Virus record (IMG/VR): IMGVR_UViG_3300008259_000802
Coordinates: 1-32,055 of that record
Source of the DNA: a virus
Strand: one strand, 5' to 3'
DNA length: 32,055 nucleotides
Shown here: positions 20,553 through 27,700 of the stretch, one piece after another
Position numbering within the stretch: position 1 is the stretch's first letter
Layout of the letters: each line of letters starts with the position of its first letter
Made by a program: the position numbers and the translations under genes
The notes under the pieces: model-generated
Database searches by the model: none
Told to the model about the DNA's origin: nothing
What the model saw: the letters and a program-made list of their open reading frames with translations, nothing else

Positions 20553-21022
20553 TCGATCTCCGGGTGAGGGGGTTGAACGGGTGCGGGCTTGCCGCCATAA
20601 CCGGTGATAACCGGCGAGGTTGTAGTTACTGGATCAATCGTCGGTTCCATACGGCGCACCGGAGTCTGGGCGGGTGCGGCAGCTTTAGGAGCAGGTGGAA
20701 TAGGGGTATCCGACCGTTCTTTTTCGGTGCTTAGGTTAGGCGGCACGAATTGCGGCAGCGCATCCTTGCCTTTCACCGCCAAGAGTGTAGCAAGCGATCC
20801 GAGGATGTACTTGGACATATCCGACAGGATAAGGAAGAATTGTTTATCCGCAGGTGCCATCCCAGTCATCGGTTGAGTGACCCATACTACGCTGTAAAGC
20901 GAAATACCGACCATCATCACCACCGTGAAGCAAAAAGTCACCGCGATACAGAACTTAATTACCGCATCGTGTTGTTCCTGAGTTAGTGCAAGGAACTGGC
21001 TGATCAGTTTTAGCGGGTTCAT
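20549..21022 (-). CDS. Holin candidate
   Basis: The 157-residue product has two membrane segments, residues 23-47 (IKFCIAVTFCFTVVMMVGIS and following) and about 77-95 (MSKYILGSLATLLAVKG), separated by a short loop, and then a Pro/Ala-rich soluble tail rich in PPAP and PVQPP. Two-segment membrane proteins of this form beside endolysin and spanin genes are usually holins. Its start overlaps the lipoprotein gene by 68 bases. The proline-rich tail is longer than in most holins and could control timing. Holin is inferred from topology and position. Confidence 0.7.
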   Translation of the reverse strand: MNPLKLISQFLALTQEQHDAVIKFCIAVTFCFTVVMMVGISLYSVVWVTQPMTGMAPADKQFFLILSDMSKYILGSLATLLAVKGKDALPQFVPPNLSTEKERSDTPIPPAPKAAAPAQTPVRRMEPTIDPVTTTSPVITGYGGKPAPVQPPHPEIE

Positions 21023-21206
21023 TGGTCTCTACCTTCACTTCTTCCGGTTTCACTAATTGGTCTGGGCAGGTGCCGGTACTGCTACAATATGGTCTCTTGC
21101 ACTCTTTCTTTTCCCAATTTTCGGGGTTTTGGCATGGGTACCTGTACTGGTCACATGCACTAAGCCAAGCGAGTGTCACTACTAAAAATACTAAGCGCCA
21201 CTTCAT
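20955..21206 (-). CDS. Cysteine-rich lipoprotein of the lysis region
   Basis: The product has a signal peptide with lipobox LSAC followed by a cysteine-rich segment DQYRYPCQNPENWEKKECKR, then YCSSTGTCPDQL and an acidic tail. I chose the ATG at 21206 (MKWRLVFLVV) because GGGAG lies seven bases upstream; an earlier ATG at 21227 is possible. Small phage lipoproteins with YxYPCQNPxNW recur near endolysins, with no known role. The even spacing of cysteines suggests disulphides in the periplasm. It overlaps both the endolysin end and the holin start, so all three are co-translated. It might serve as a second o-spanin-like or exclusion lipoprotein; unproven. Confidence 0.8.
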   Translation of the reverse strand: MKWRLVFLVVTLAWLSACDQYRYPCQNPENWEKKECKRPYCSSTGTCPDQLVKPEEVKVETNEPAKTDQPVPCTNSGTTRCGN

Positions 21207-21813
21207 AATGATGCTCCCTGTCTTCAAGTCCTATATACCCGCCGTTGATCGCCTTGGTTAAGCCTTTGAAATCATTCGCGTCCACGAAACGGTTCAATCT
21301 ATTAGTCTCCCAGAACCAGCACGCGCTTTGTGCGGCACCTTCGAAAGTCCCGAGATAAGCCGGAACGTCCTGGATATTGATCTCTAGACTATCCGCAAAT
21401 GCTTGGTAATTATTTCGCCCAGTGAGCTGAATGAGACCGCGACCGCAATAGCGATACCCATCACCGCTAGACTCGTCACCATTACCCATTCGATTGGCAT
21501 ATACTCGGTTTGCAATCTTTTCAGGCTTTCTTTCATAACTCGCTGCGATCTCATCAGTTTTAAAATAGTTAGGGAATACTCGACGGAGACCCGCCGCTCT
21601 ATAATTTAAATTCTCGGTGAGGAACACGAACCCGCCCGACTCATGACCACACTGCGCGAGGAATGCGGCGATCCTTTTTGGTGTGTTGATGTCATACTCA
21701 TCAAGCAGTGAACTGCCTCCGAATTCGTCTTGCGGTCCACACAGTGCGGCATACCACTGGTCCGCATATTTATTCTTCGGCAGGAACTTCTTAAACTGTG
21801 CCAGCGTGATCAT
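21160..21813 (-). CDS. Endolysin, glycoside hydrolase family 19
   Basis: The 217-residue product matches GH19 chitinase-like endolysins: catalytic glutamate in AQCGHESGGF (E58), second acidic residue in LTENLNY (E67), then RVFPNYF, ANRMGNGDE, YCGRGLIQLTGRNNY and TKAINGGYIGL. It hydrolyses the glycan strand of peptidoglycan. There is no N-terminal signal, so it needs a holin for release, and no separate wall-binding domain, typical for phages of Gram-negative hosts. Its ATG overlaps the preceding membrane protein gene by 4 bases. Length is normal for a single-domain GH19 lysin. Confidence 0.95.
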   Translation of the reverse strand: MITLAQFKKFLPKNKYADQWYAALCGPQDEFGGSSLLDEYDINTPKRIAAFLAQCGHESGGFVFLTENLNYRAAGLRRVFPNYFKTDEIAASYERKPEKIANRVYANRMGNGDESSGDGYRYCGRGLIQLTGRNNYQAFADSLEINIQDVPAYLGTFEGAAQSACWFWETNRLNRFVDANDFKGLTKAINGGYIGLEDREHHYEVALSIFSSDTRLA

Positions 21814-22115
21814 TGTCCGTACATCCTCTCAATCTGTATCTCTTTGCGCAGTTCCCGCATCTTCCTCACCTCATGCACCGCCGCCTGTGTCGCGTAGTAC
21901 ATGTCGTAGTACATAAATGCCAAGATTGGCATGACGATAAAGAACATCAGCACCACGGTGAGTACTACGACAATCAGTGACCAAGGGACGTTCTCGTAAT
22001 CATGCTTCTTGTCGTTAGCCACATTAGACCCACCGCCCATGCTATTACGAAGAGTACTGCCGAAACCCACATTGCCTTTGCCCTGATTTCCGCTATTCTT
22101 TTTCTGCGTCGCCAT
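21810..22115 (-). CDS. Single-pass membrane protein of the lysis region
   Basis: The 101-residue product has a Gly/Asn/Lys-rich N-terminus, one strong membrane segment (VPWSLIVVVLTVVLMFFIVM and following, about residues 43-68) and a charged C-terminal helix (AAVHEVRKMRELRKEIQIER). It resembles small phage membrane proteins often placed just before endolysins. Its first 142 bases overlap, in another frame, the end of the 228-residue gene upstream. The start at 22115 has only a weak ribosome-binding site; ATG 22040 would remove most of the overlap but lacks one as well. A holin or antiholin role is possible. Confidence 0.7.
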   Translation of the reverse strand: MATQKKNSGNQGKGNVGFGSTLRNSMGGGSNVANDKKHDYENVPWSLIVVVLTVVLMFFIVMPILAFMYYDMYYATQAAVHEVRKMRELRKEIQIERMYGQ

Positions 22116-22660
22116 GTTGCTATCTGCGCTAGTCTCAGTTCCTCTGCGTGGGCTATCTCCTGCTCGGCAATAATCTCCTGCCGCATCTCATCGAACTTGC
22201 TCCAGAGCGCACCCAACTCCGGTGGGGCCTTGTACACCATAGTTTCTCTAACCTCGGCCCATATCGCATCGAGCCTTGAGTTGATCAGTATCCGGCGCAA
22301 TGCCCGCTTACCCACGCTGTCATCCCCTTTGTATACCGTCTTTGCTTCCAACTGCTCTTTCAACAACAGCTTGGCAATCTCGTCATGGGTATCCATCAAC
22401 GCGCCTAACTGAGTACCGATGTCGGTGAACACGTCGTTCGGGTCAGCCTTTGCTATCTGTTGAACTCGTTCAACCTCCGCCAGATATTGTTGCTTCTGTA
22501 CAGGCGTCGGGTCTACTATCTTGTTGTACTGCTCCTTTAAGTCTTTCAGTACGTCGCTTACATCACCCGCTGCGCCCTTGATGTCTTTGTAAAGTTTGCA
22601 TCCAGCCTTTACTGCGGCAACAGCGGCATTAGCCGCAGCGAGTAGGGTCAGCGGGTCAAT
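21974..22660 (-). CDS. Lysis-region protein with C-terminal membrane segment, apparent ATT start
   Basis: The frame is open from 22660 and reads IDPLTLLAAANAAVAAVKAG, then KLYKDIKGAAGDVSDVLKDL and a long charged helical region, ending with a membrane segment (AMWVSAVLFVIAWAVGLMWL). The only start that fits is ATT at 22660: it overlaps the upstream TGA and has GGAGG six bases before it, while the codon before it is TAA. The next in-frame GTG (22432) lacks a ribosome-binding site and would cut off a protein-like N-terminus of 76 residues. Related phage proteins start MDPxTL or MIDPLTL as I recall. Function unknown; it may belong to the lysis/membrane group. Confidence 0.72.
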   Translation of the reverse strand: MDPLTLLAAANAAVAAVKAGCKLYKDIKGAAGDVSDVLKDLKEQYNKIVDPTPVQKQQYLAEVERVQQIAKADPNDVFTDIGTQLGALMDTHDEIAKLLLKEQLEAKTVYKGDDSVGKRALRRILINSRLDAIWAEVRETMVYKAPPELGALWSKFDEMRQEIIAEQEIAHAEELRLAQIATWRRRKRIAEIRAKAMWVSAVLFVIAWAVGLMWLTTRSMITRTSLGH

Positions 22661-22805
22661 TTACTTCCTCCGGCTTTGGCGGTACTTGCTCGTTAAACTG
22701 TGCTACCAGCTTCTGCCACAGAGGATGCGCTCCTGACTGCGTTGGCAGGTTGCCGATTACCTGTACGATAAACTGCGCTTCGTTTTGGTCTAATTCAAAA
22801 GTCAT
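22656..22805 (-). CDS. Small conserved phage protein (49 residues)
   Basis: I translated this from the gap between two annotated-length ORFs. It begins MTFELDQNEAQFIVQVIGNL and ends QFNEQVPPKPEEVN. The ATG overlaps the TGA of the preceding gene and the TGA overlaps the ATT start of the next. Short proteins with this opening (MTFELDxxxAQFIVxVxGxLPT) recur in phage genomes with no assigned function. Soluble, slightly acidic, no membrane segment. Confidence 0.8.
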   Translation of the reverse strand: MTFELDQNEAQFIVQVIGNLPTQSGAHPLWQKLVAQFNEQVPPKPEEVN

Positions 22806-23128
22806 GCAGCACTCCAAGGTAGTTGAGGAGTAACGATAGAAGGTGTGATTTGGTTTTGAATTTGTTGTTCAACAGCAGCCTCAGTCACGTCTTTATCTAC
22901 GCTACCGGATGACCATATCCAACTTAGAACCTGATTTTGTGTCAACTGGTCGTAAGGCGTAAAGTCACCCCCCTCAAAGCCTAGTCCACAAGTACTGTAT
23001 ACAGAAGCTGAATACTGTCCGTCTGTGCCTGAACAAGCCCAATGCACGTTACTTACTACGTCTGTATTTCCATCTTGATTAGGGATGCAGTCCATAGCGG
23101 TCACAGACCAAGTAAAAGTAGCTGCCAT
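22802..23128 (-). CDS. Small virion/fibre-region protein (DUF7936-like, tentative)
   Basis: I set the start at the ATG at 23128, which has AAGGA seven bases upstream, giving a 108-residue product; the longer open frame to 23251 would overlap the fibre gene. The protein starts MAATFTWSVTAMDCIPNQDG, followed by TDVVSNVHWACSGTDG, TPYDQLTQNQVLSWIW, and ends PQLPWSAA. This is a recurrent small protein of phage tail-fibre regions (DUF7936 as far as I recall). It is probably a fibre-associated or assembly factor. It overlaps the 49-residue gene by 4 bases. Confidence 0.78.
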   Translation of the reverse strand: MAATFTWSVTAMDCIPNQDGNTDVVSNVHWACSGTDGQYSASVYSTCGLGFEGGDFTPYDQLTQNQVLSWIWSSGSVDKDVTEAAVEQQIQNQITPSIVTPQLPWSAA

Positions 23129-23138
23129 GAGTTTTTCC

Positions 23139-24200
23139 TTATAAACGATAAACGGTGAAAGTATTAGCCGCAGTTCTACGAATACGGAAGTGCGCTGATG
23201 TGCCTGTTGCAATAGTGAGAGCGCCAAGTGTTGTGTTGCCGTTAGCACCAATCGTAATCGTGCCGGATGCGGTGTTGATTACGAAAAAGTCCAAGCAGAC
23301 GTTGTTACCTGCCCAAGTCAGCGCACCTTCAATGTTAGTACCCGTAGGCAGCGTGATGGTGTAAGTCGTGCCAGTAGTGTTCAGAATGCCAGTAACTAAT
23401 TCAGCACCTGTGAGTGTTGCTGCTGCCGCTTTAGATGTCGGCGCACCCTGATACGGCATGACAAGGTTGCTGCTGAACTGCGTAAATCCTGATCCGTCGA
23501 TACGCATACTTTCCGTATTTGATGTTCTTCGAAAAATTATGCTGGTGCTGGCATCAAGATTATCAATATACAGATTGTTATCACTAAACTTAAAAATTTG
23601 AGAGCCAGCTGTCGTTGAAAAATTACCAGATGCGTTAAGCCATCCCAATACTCTGCTATTACTTAAAGTAACGGAATTGCCGGGAATAATCGTAGTCGTA
23701 CCAATCCCCACGTTACCGCTGGAGTCGATACGCATGCGTTCGTTGCCAGCAGTAGCAAAAACAATTGGCGCACTACCGTTTGTACCAACCACGGCGGCGC
23801 TTGTATTAACAAATTCTAGTATTCCTAAACTAGCTTTAGTAAGTCCGTAGAATGTGCCAGTTGCAGTAGAGCCATACTGCCTAAGTGCTGTGTTGGTGTA
23901 TGAAGGCAAAGACAGATAATCTGATGCTGCGGCAATAAGTTCGCCAGAACCAGATGTCGCTGCTGGTCTTGCCATAATATTATTTAGCACATCCAAGTTC
24001 GTAATTGCGGAACTTTTACCAATCCCCACGTTCTGCGAGCTATTTACCCGCAACGCTTCAGTACCACCTGTACCAATAGCTACCGTATCCGCAGCAGGGA
24101 AGAAGATGCCCGTGTTGCTGTCTGTGCCTTCATAGGACGGGTTGGACGCAGTACCATCTACGCCGCTGACTCCGTTTGTGCCGTCTAGTACGAGTGGCAT
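23139..24200 (-). CDS. Tail fibre-like protein
   Basis: I chose the ATG at 24200 (MPLVLDGTNGVSG), which has AGGAG at seven bases, over the one at 24218. The product, about 353 residues, has the fibre modules YEGTDSNTGIFFPAADTVAI...ALRV and MRIDSSGNVGIGTT, Thr/Ser/Asn-rich beta-strand repeats and a compact C-terminus rich in TITI and FRIRRTAAN that could be a receptor-binding tip. It shares its first module with the 206-residue fibre at 24407-25027. Its start lies inside the end of the assembly-protein gene. Host recognition is inferred from these modules. Confidence 0.82.
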   Translation of the reverse strand: MPLVLDGTNGVSGVDGTASNPSYEGTDSNTGIFFPAADTVAIGTGGTEALRVNSSQNVGIGKSSAITNLDVLNNIMARPAATSGSGELIAAASDYLSLPSYTNTALRQYGSTATGTFYGLTKASLGILEFVNTSAAVVGTNGSAPIVFATAGNERMRIDSSGNVGIGTTTIIPGNSVTLSNSRVLGWLNASGNFSTTAGSQIFKFSDNNLYIDNLDASTSIIFRRTSNTESMRIDGSGFTQFSSNLVMPYQGAPTSKAAAATLTGAELVTGILNTTGTTYTITLPTGTNIEGALTWAGNNVCLDFFVINTASGTITIGANGNTTLGALTIATGTSAHFRIRRTAANTFTVYRL

Positions 24201-24405
24201 GGTTATGCTCCTGTACATAGCCTACCAACTGATTATTCTCATCAAACGATGGTGTTGAATTTGTTGGCAAATCTCTTAACGCTTGACGGTATGTAGCCCA
24301 TGCTTGCTTTTGCTCTGCCGTTAGTGGTGAGTCTGCAAACTGTGTCCAGTCACATTCACGCAAGTGAGCATTACGGATTCTTCTTAGTTCCCATTCTGGT
24401 GTCAT
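24130..24405 (-). CDS. Tail fibre assembly-type chaperone, unusual C-terminus
   Basis: The start at 24405 follows GGAGG. The 91-residue product begins MTPEWELRRIRNAHLRECDW and includes SPLTAEQKQAWATYRQALRD, the hallmark of phage tail-fibre assembly proteins. Such proteins usually end shortly after with a W-P motif, but here after DENNQLVGYVQEHN the sequence becomes a basic, Arg/Trp-rich tail that overlaps the next fibre's start in another frame (24130-24200). The native end therefore seems to have been replaced in a recombination. It should help fold or trimerise one of the flanking fibres. Confidence 0.8.
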   Translation of the reverse strand: MTPEWELRRIRNAHLRECDWTQFADSPLTAEQKQAWATYRQALRDLPTNSTPSFDENNQLVGYVQEHNHATRTRRHKRSQRRRWYCVQPVL

Positions 24406-24406
24406 G

Positions 24407-25027
24407 TTAGCCTCCGCAATACTGGATAGTTGCGTTGCAATACGCTGTATGTTGGCTGGCAGTTCCACCGCCAGCAGAAACCCTGTATCGTGGCTGAATC
24501 GTAAGCGTTTGACTGGCTGTAGCACTCACATAAAAAGATGTTGTTATAGACATATTCCCGTCATTCGTGCCGTCTCCCCAGTTATTCGGGTCGTCCCTAC
24601 CAATTCTTCGCGTTGCAGTACCACCTAAGTTGGTATAAAAAGTATCGTAGATATAAGCATTGGCGTGAAACGCGATACCATTAATGCAGACCAAATATGT
24701 TCCAGCAACATCAAAAGTAACCGTCAATGTGCCGGATGAATTCGACATTGTGACGTAGTTGCTATCGTCAGTCGTTCCTGTAGATGGGGCAGTAGTTGTC
24801 GTTCCAAGTATGTCGGAGGGATTCCATGCAGTCCATTGATAAGACGCTAACGTAGAAGCACGGTATGTCCATGTGCCATTAGCGTCAATTCTCGCAGACT
24901 CAACGCCGCCCTCGGTGAACGCAATCGTATCTGCTGCCGGGAAGAAAATACCTGTGTTGGTATCACCTGATGTCGTAATACTCGGAGCCGCTGCTGTTCC
25001 TGCTTGTACCGTCGTAGGGCTAGTCAC
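24407..25027 (-). CDS. Short tail fibre-like protein
   Basis: The 206-residue product begins at a GTG (25027) that overlaps the stop of the upstream gene. It has the fibre module ITTSGDTNTGIFFPAADTIA then ESARIDANGTW, followed by a compact beta-rich domain (LTVTFDVAGTYLVCINGIAF, RRIGRDDPNNWGDG) ending HTAYCNATIQYCGG with paired cysteines. This C-terminal domain looks like a C1q/TNF-like jelly-roll tip of the kind used by phage spikes to bind sugars or proteins; I can only suggest that. No good ribosome-binding site precedes the GTG, so expression depends on the upstream gene. Confidence 0.78.
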   Translation of the reverse strand: MTSPTTVQAGTAAAPSITTSGDTNTGIFFPAADTIAFTEGGVESARIDANGTWTYRASTLASYQWTAWNPSDILGTTTTAPSTGTTDDSNYVTMSNSSGTLTVTFDVAGTYLVCINGIAFHANAYIYDTFYTNLGGTATRRIGRDDPNNWGDGTNDGNMSITTSFYVSATASQTLTIQPRYRVSAGGGTASQHTAYCNATIQYCGG

Positions 25028-25217
25028 AAACGTCGCAATCTTCGTTAGTCCAAAAATCTTTTGCCAGCATGATGCGTAGATGCTCGCGGTTCCTTGCCAA
25101 GCAATCTGCCCACTCTTCGTCGGTCATGTATTCGGGCTTACCCGCATTGATGAGGTTTACGCTGTCCATCGCTGCTGAGTAGTGCTGCGCGATTTGTTCT
25201 GCTGTAATGTCGTTCAT
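25020..25217 (-). CDS. Small conserved fibre-region protein (65 residues)
   Basis: It begins MNDITAEQIAQHYSAAMDSV and includes KPEYMTDEEWADCLARNREH and AKDFWTNEDC. This is a recurrent small protein encoded between tail fibre genes in many phages and carries no known function. It overlaps the S74 fibre end by 4 bases and the GTG start of the next fibre by 8. A role as fibre assembly factor is an inference from location. Confidence 0.8.
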   Translation of the reverse strand: MNDITAEQIAQHYSAAMDSVNLINAGKPEYMTDEEWADCLARNREHLRIMLAKDFWTNEDCDVCD

Positions 25218-26776
25218 GGGTGTGCTTCCTTGTATGCGTCAAATTCTGCTTTTAGCGCAGCGTGCTGTGCGTTGAGTTCTTGGATGGCCTTAACCAAATA
25301 AGGAATCAACTTGTCGTGCATGATTGACATTGCACCGCGAGCACGACCTTCTTCATCAATAAAGAAATTTTCTTCTTCACCAAGAACGGCCATTGGCGCT
25401 GCCAATTTTGTTCGTTGAGCAATAAAGCCAACGTCTGGTTTCCCTTGGTTTTTCCACTCGTAAGTTACTGGTTCAAGTTGGGCAACAACATCAATACCAG
25501 ATGAAATTGGAGCAATGTTTTGCTTCAAACGCTCATCTGAGTAAGCGCCCCAAGCATTTGAGTTTTGAGTAATTGATACACCGTTTGAGTAATCAGAATC
25601 CGTAATGTTTAACCTGTCACTGTTTGCAGCATCGTTCCAGAATGTCCACTTCAAAACATTCGAATTTTTTAATGAAAACGATGAATTTCCACCAAATGCA
25701 TTTACAGAAAAATCAGAACTTGTTCCACTTCTATTACCAAATGCTATGGGATTCCCATCCCCATCCGACAGCACGATGTAGTTGCTTGCTGTGCGAATGT
25801 CTAAGCCGCCTTGGTTGCCGCTGTATTTTCCTAAGATGCTGTTCTTGGAGCCTGTCGTTATAGACTCGCCTGAACCCTGACCGATAAACGTATTAAACGT
25901 GCCAGTTGTGGTGTTGTATCCAGAATCATCCCCAACAAATGTGTTAAAACTACCCGTTGCATTAAACCCTGCTTGATCACCGACAGCAACGTTTCTTTCT
26001 CCGGTAATGTTAGTTGTAAGCGCTCTATACCCCAATGTTGTGTTACTAGCGCCCGTTGTAATGCTATATCCCGCCTGATAACCTATCGCCGTGTTGTTAG
26101 AGGCGGTGGTATTACTACCTAATGCACCGTTACCCACACCGACGTTAAATTGCCCTGTGGTGTTGTTCTGTAGCGCTGCCAGCGTAGTGCCAGACAAAAA
26201 TGAGCCGATAGCAGTATTGTGATTGCCGGTAGTGTTGTTAAGAAGGGCAGCAACACCAAATGCGGTATTGATAGTGCCAGTAGTGTTGGTATAAAGCGCT
26301 TGATACCCAACAGCCGTGTTGTTGGAAGCGGTGGTATTGGATAGAAGCGATTGCATACCCAAGGCAGTATTGTTATTGCCTGTGGTATTCGACTCCAACG
26401 CGGCAGATCCTACTGCTGTGTTGTATCCACCAGTTGTGTTGAGGTACATCGCAGAACGACCTACGGCAGTCGAATTAATGCCCGTCGTATTAGAAGCACC
26501 AGCAAGTTGTCCAATAGCCGTATTCTGTAAGCCAGTCGTATTCGCCGCCAATGCACTCGCACCCACCGCAGTGTTGGTAGCGACAGCGCCACCACCCCGC
26601 CCGACTGTAATGCCGTTAATCGTCGTTCCAGCAGCAAACGTCACCGCTTGGTTCGTGCCAATCGTGACCGCAGTCGTACCTGACCCTGTACCCGACTTCA
26701 GTTCCAGTATCCCGGTGTTGTCGCTGCTAATCGCAGCACCGTTCGTCGCATTACCCGCTGTTATCGTCGTTGCCAT
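25214..26776 (-). CDS. Tail fibre with YadA-like repeats and C-terminal S74 self-cleaving chaperone
   Basis: The 520-residue product has three regions. The N-terminus (1-60) is a beta-rich connector. Residues of about 60-300 hold a run of 14- to 28-residue repeats of the form NTAxGxxALxxNTTG, as in the left-handed beta-roll of trimeric autotransporter heads. From S413 there is an intramolecular chaperone auto-processing domain: SDERLKQNI, then VTYEWKNQGKPDVGFIAQ and a coiled coil at the end. S413 and K418 match the Ser/Lys pair that cleaves the chaperone after trimerisation. AAGGA precedes the ATG. It is a strong candidate for the main receptor-binding fibre. Confidence 0.9.
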   Translation of the reverse strand: MATTITAGNATNGAAISSDNTGILELKSGTGSGTTAVTIGTNQAVTFAAGTTINGITVGRGGGAVATNTAVGASALAANTTGLQNTAIGQLAGASNTTGINSTAVGRSAMYLNTTGGYNTAVGSAALESNTTGNNNTALGMQSLLSNTTASNNTAVGYQALYTNTTGTINTAFGVAALLNNTTGNHNTAIGSFLSGTTLAALQNNTTGQFNVGVGNGALGSNTTASNNTAIGYQAGYSITTGASNTTLGYRALTTNITGERNVAVGDQAGFNATGSFNTFVGDDSGYNTTTGTFNTFIGQGSGESITTGSKNSILGKYSGNQGGLDIRTASNYIVLSDGDGNPIAFGNRSGTSSDFSVNAFGGNSSFSLKNSNVLKWTFWNDAANSDRLNITDSDYSNGVSITQNSNAWGAYSDERLKQNIAPISSGIDVVAQLEPVTYEWKNQGKPDVGFIAQRTKLAAPMAVLGEEENFFIDEEGRARGAMSIMHDKLIPYLVKAIQELNAQHAALKAEFDAYKEAHP

Positions 26777-26785
26777 GTTCTATCC

Positions 26786-27700
26786 TTACACTACAGTCCA
26801 ACGTGAGCCATCAGATACCGTTACCGTGACACCGTTGGCAATCGTAATAACACCCGCAGACATCGCGTTATCGCCTGTTGCTACCGTGTAACTCGTAGAT
26901 ACCGTCGCTGTGTTCACAAAGATACCGTTCGAAGCCCTTGGAATAGATGCACTCAATTCGCCCGTAGAAGGCTTGTAGAGCAGTTTAGCGTTCGAGGTAT
27001 ATAAGTTCTCAGCCGTACCAGTTGTCGCCCCTGCAAAGACCGGATATAAGGTGCTAGCGGTACTCGTATCGTTAGATAAAGCTGATCCACCGATAGACTT
27101 CCATGCCGGAGTAGAACCGCTGTAGCCCTCAAACTGACTCGTTGTGGTGTTATAACGAATCATCCCGGTGGCAGGACTTCCCGGCTGTTGACCCGTCGTA
27201 CCCTTGCTAATTAATACAGCACCTGTGGACGTAAACGAGGAATCAGCAGAAGCCGTTAGCGTAGTAAACGCACCAGTGTTAGCAAGAGTTCCGCCAATTG
27301 GTGGAGGCGAGGCAAAGTAGTTAGTAAAGCCGGTGCCCGATACCGTCGAACTCGCAGCTAATGTCGTGAATGAGCCTGTGCTTGGAGTTGTCGCGCCCAC
27401 TGTTCCATTCAACGGGCCTGAAAAGCCGGTTGAGGTCAGTATCGTGCCGTTCCATGTCAGGTTCGCCGACCCACCTAGAGCGCCGTTATTGTTGAACTGA
27501 ACTTGCGTGTTCGATCCACCAATAGAACCGGTGCCCTTGGTAGCTAGTACCTGTACCGCGCCCAGATTGTCTTTGTAAAACAGCCTGCCGTCGGTAATAT
27601 TTATTGCCAACTCGCCATTTGCCAGATTCCCAGCGGTCGGAGCAGCCGAGACAGTCGTGCTGTAGTACAGCGATATCGGCGTGAATCCAGTCTGCGCCAT
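26786..27700 (-). CDS. Tail fibre/connector protein
   Basis: The 304-residue product begins MAQTGFTPISLYYSTTVSAA and continues NLANGELAINITDGRLFYKD, the common N-terminal particle-binding motif of phage fibres (PxxGxLAxGELAINxxDGxLFYK). The rest is Gly/Thr/Ser-rich with modules GSFTTLAASSTVSGTGF, GMIRYNTTTSQFEGYSG and a C-terminal VNTATVSTSYTVATGDNAMS beta-strand region. Its ATG overlaps the stop of the 971-residue gene by one base, with GGAGG nine bases upstream. It could attach the S74 fibre encoded next to it. Confidence 0.82.
   Translation of the reverse strand: MAQTGFTPISLYYSTTVSAAPTAGNLANGELAINITDGRLFYKDNLGAVQVLATKGTGSIGGSNTQVQFNNNGALGGSANLTWNGTILTSTGFSGPLNGTVGATTPSTGSFTTLAASSTVSGTGFTNYFASPPPIGGTLANTGAFTTLTASADSSFTSTGAVLISKGTTGQQPGSPATGMIRYNTTTSQFEGYSGSTPAWKSIGGSALSNDTSTASTLYPVFAGATTGTAENLYTSNAKLLYKPSTGELSASIPRASNGIFVNTATVSTSYTVATGDNAMSAGVITIANGVTVTVSDGSRWTVV

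Noticed and set aside
25214-26776. CRISPR-like array suggested by regular repeats around 26100-26560
   Set aside because: The repeats are in-frame codons for NTTG-type protein repeats, vary in spacing by codon multiples and lack identical direct repeats with unique spacers.
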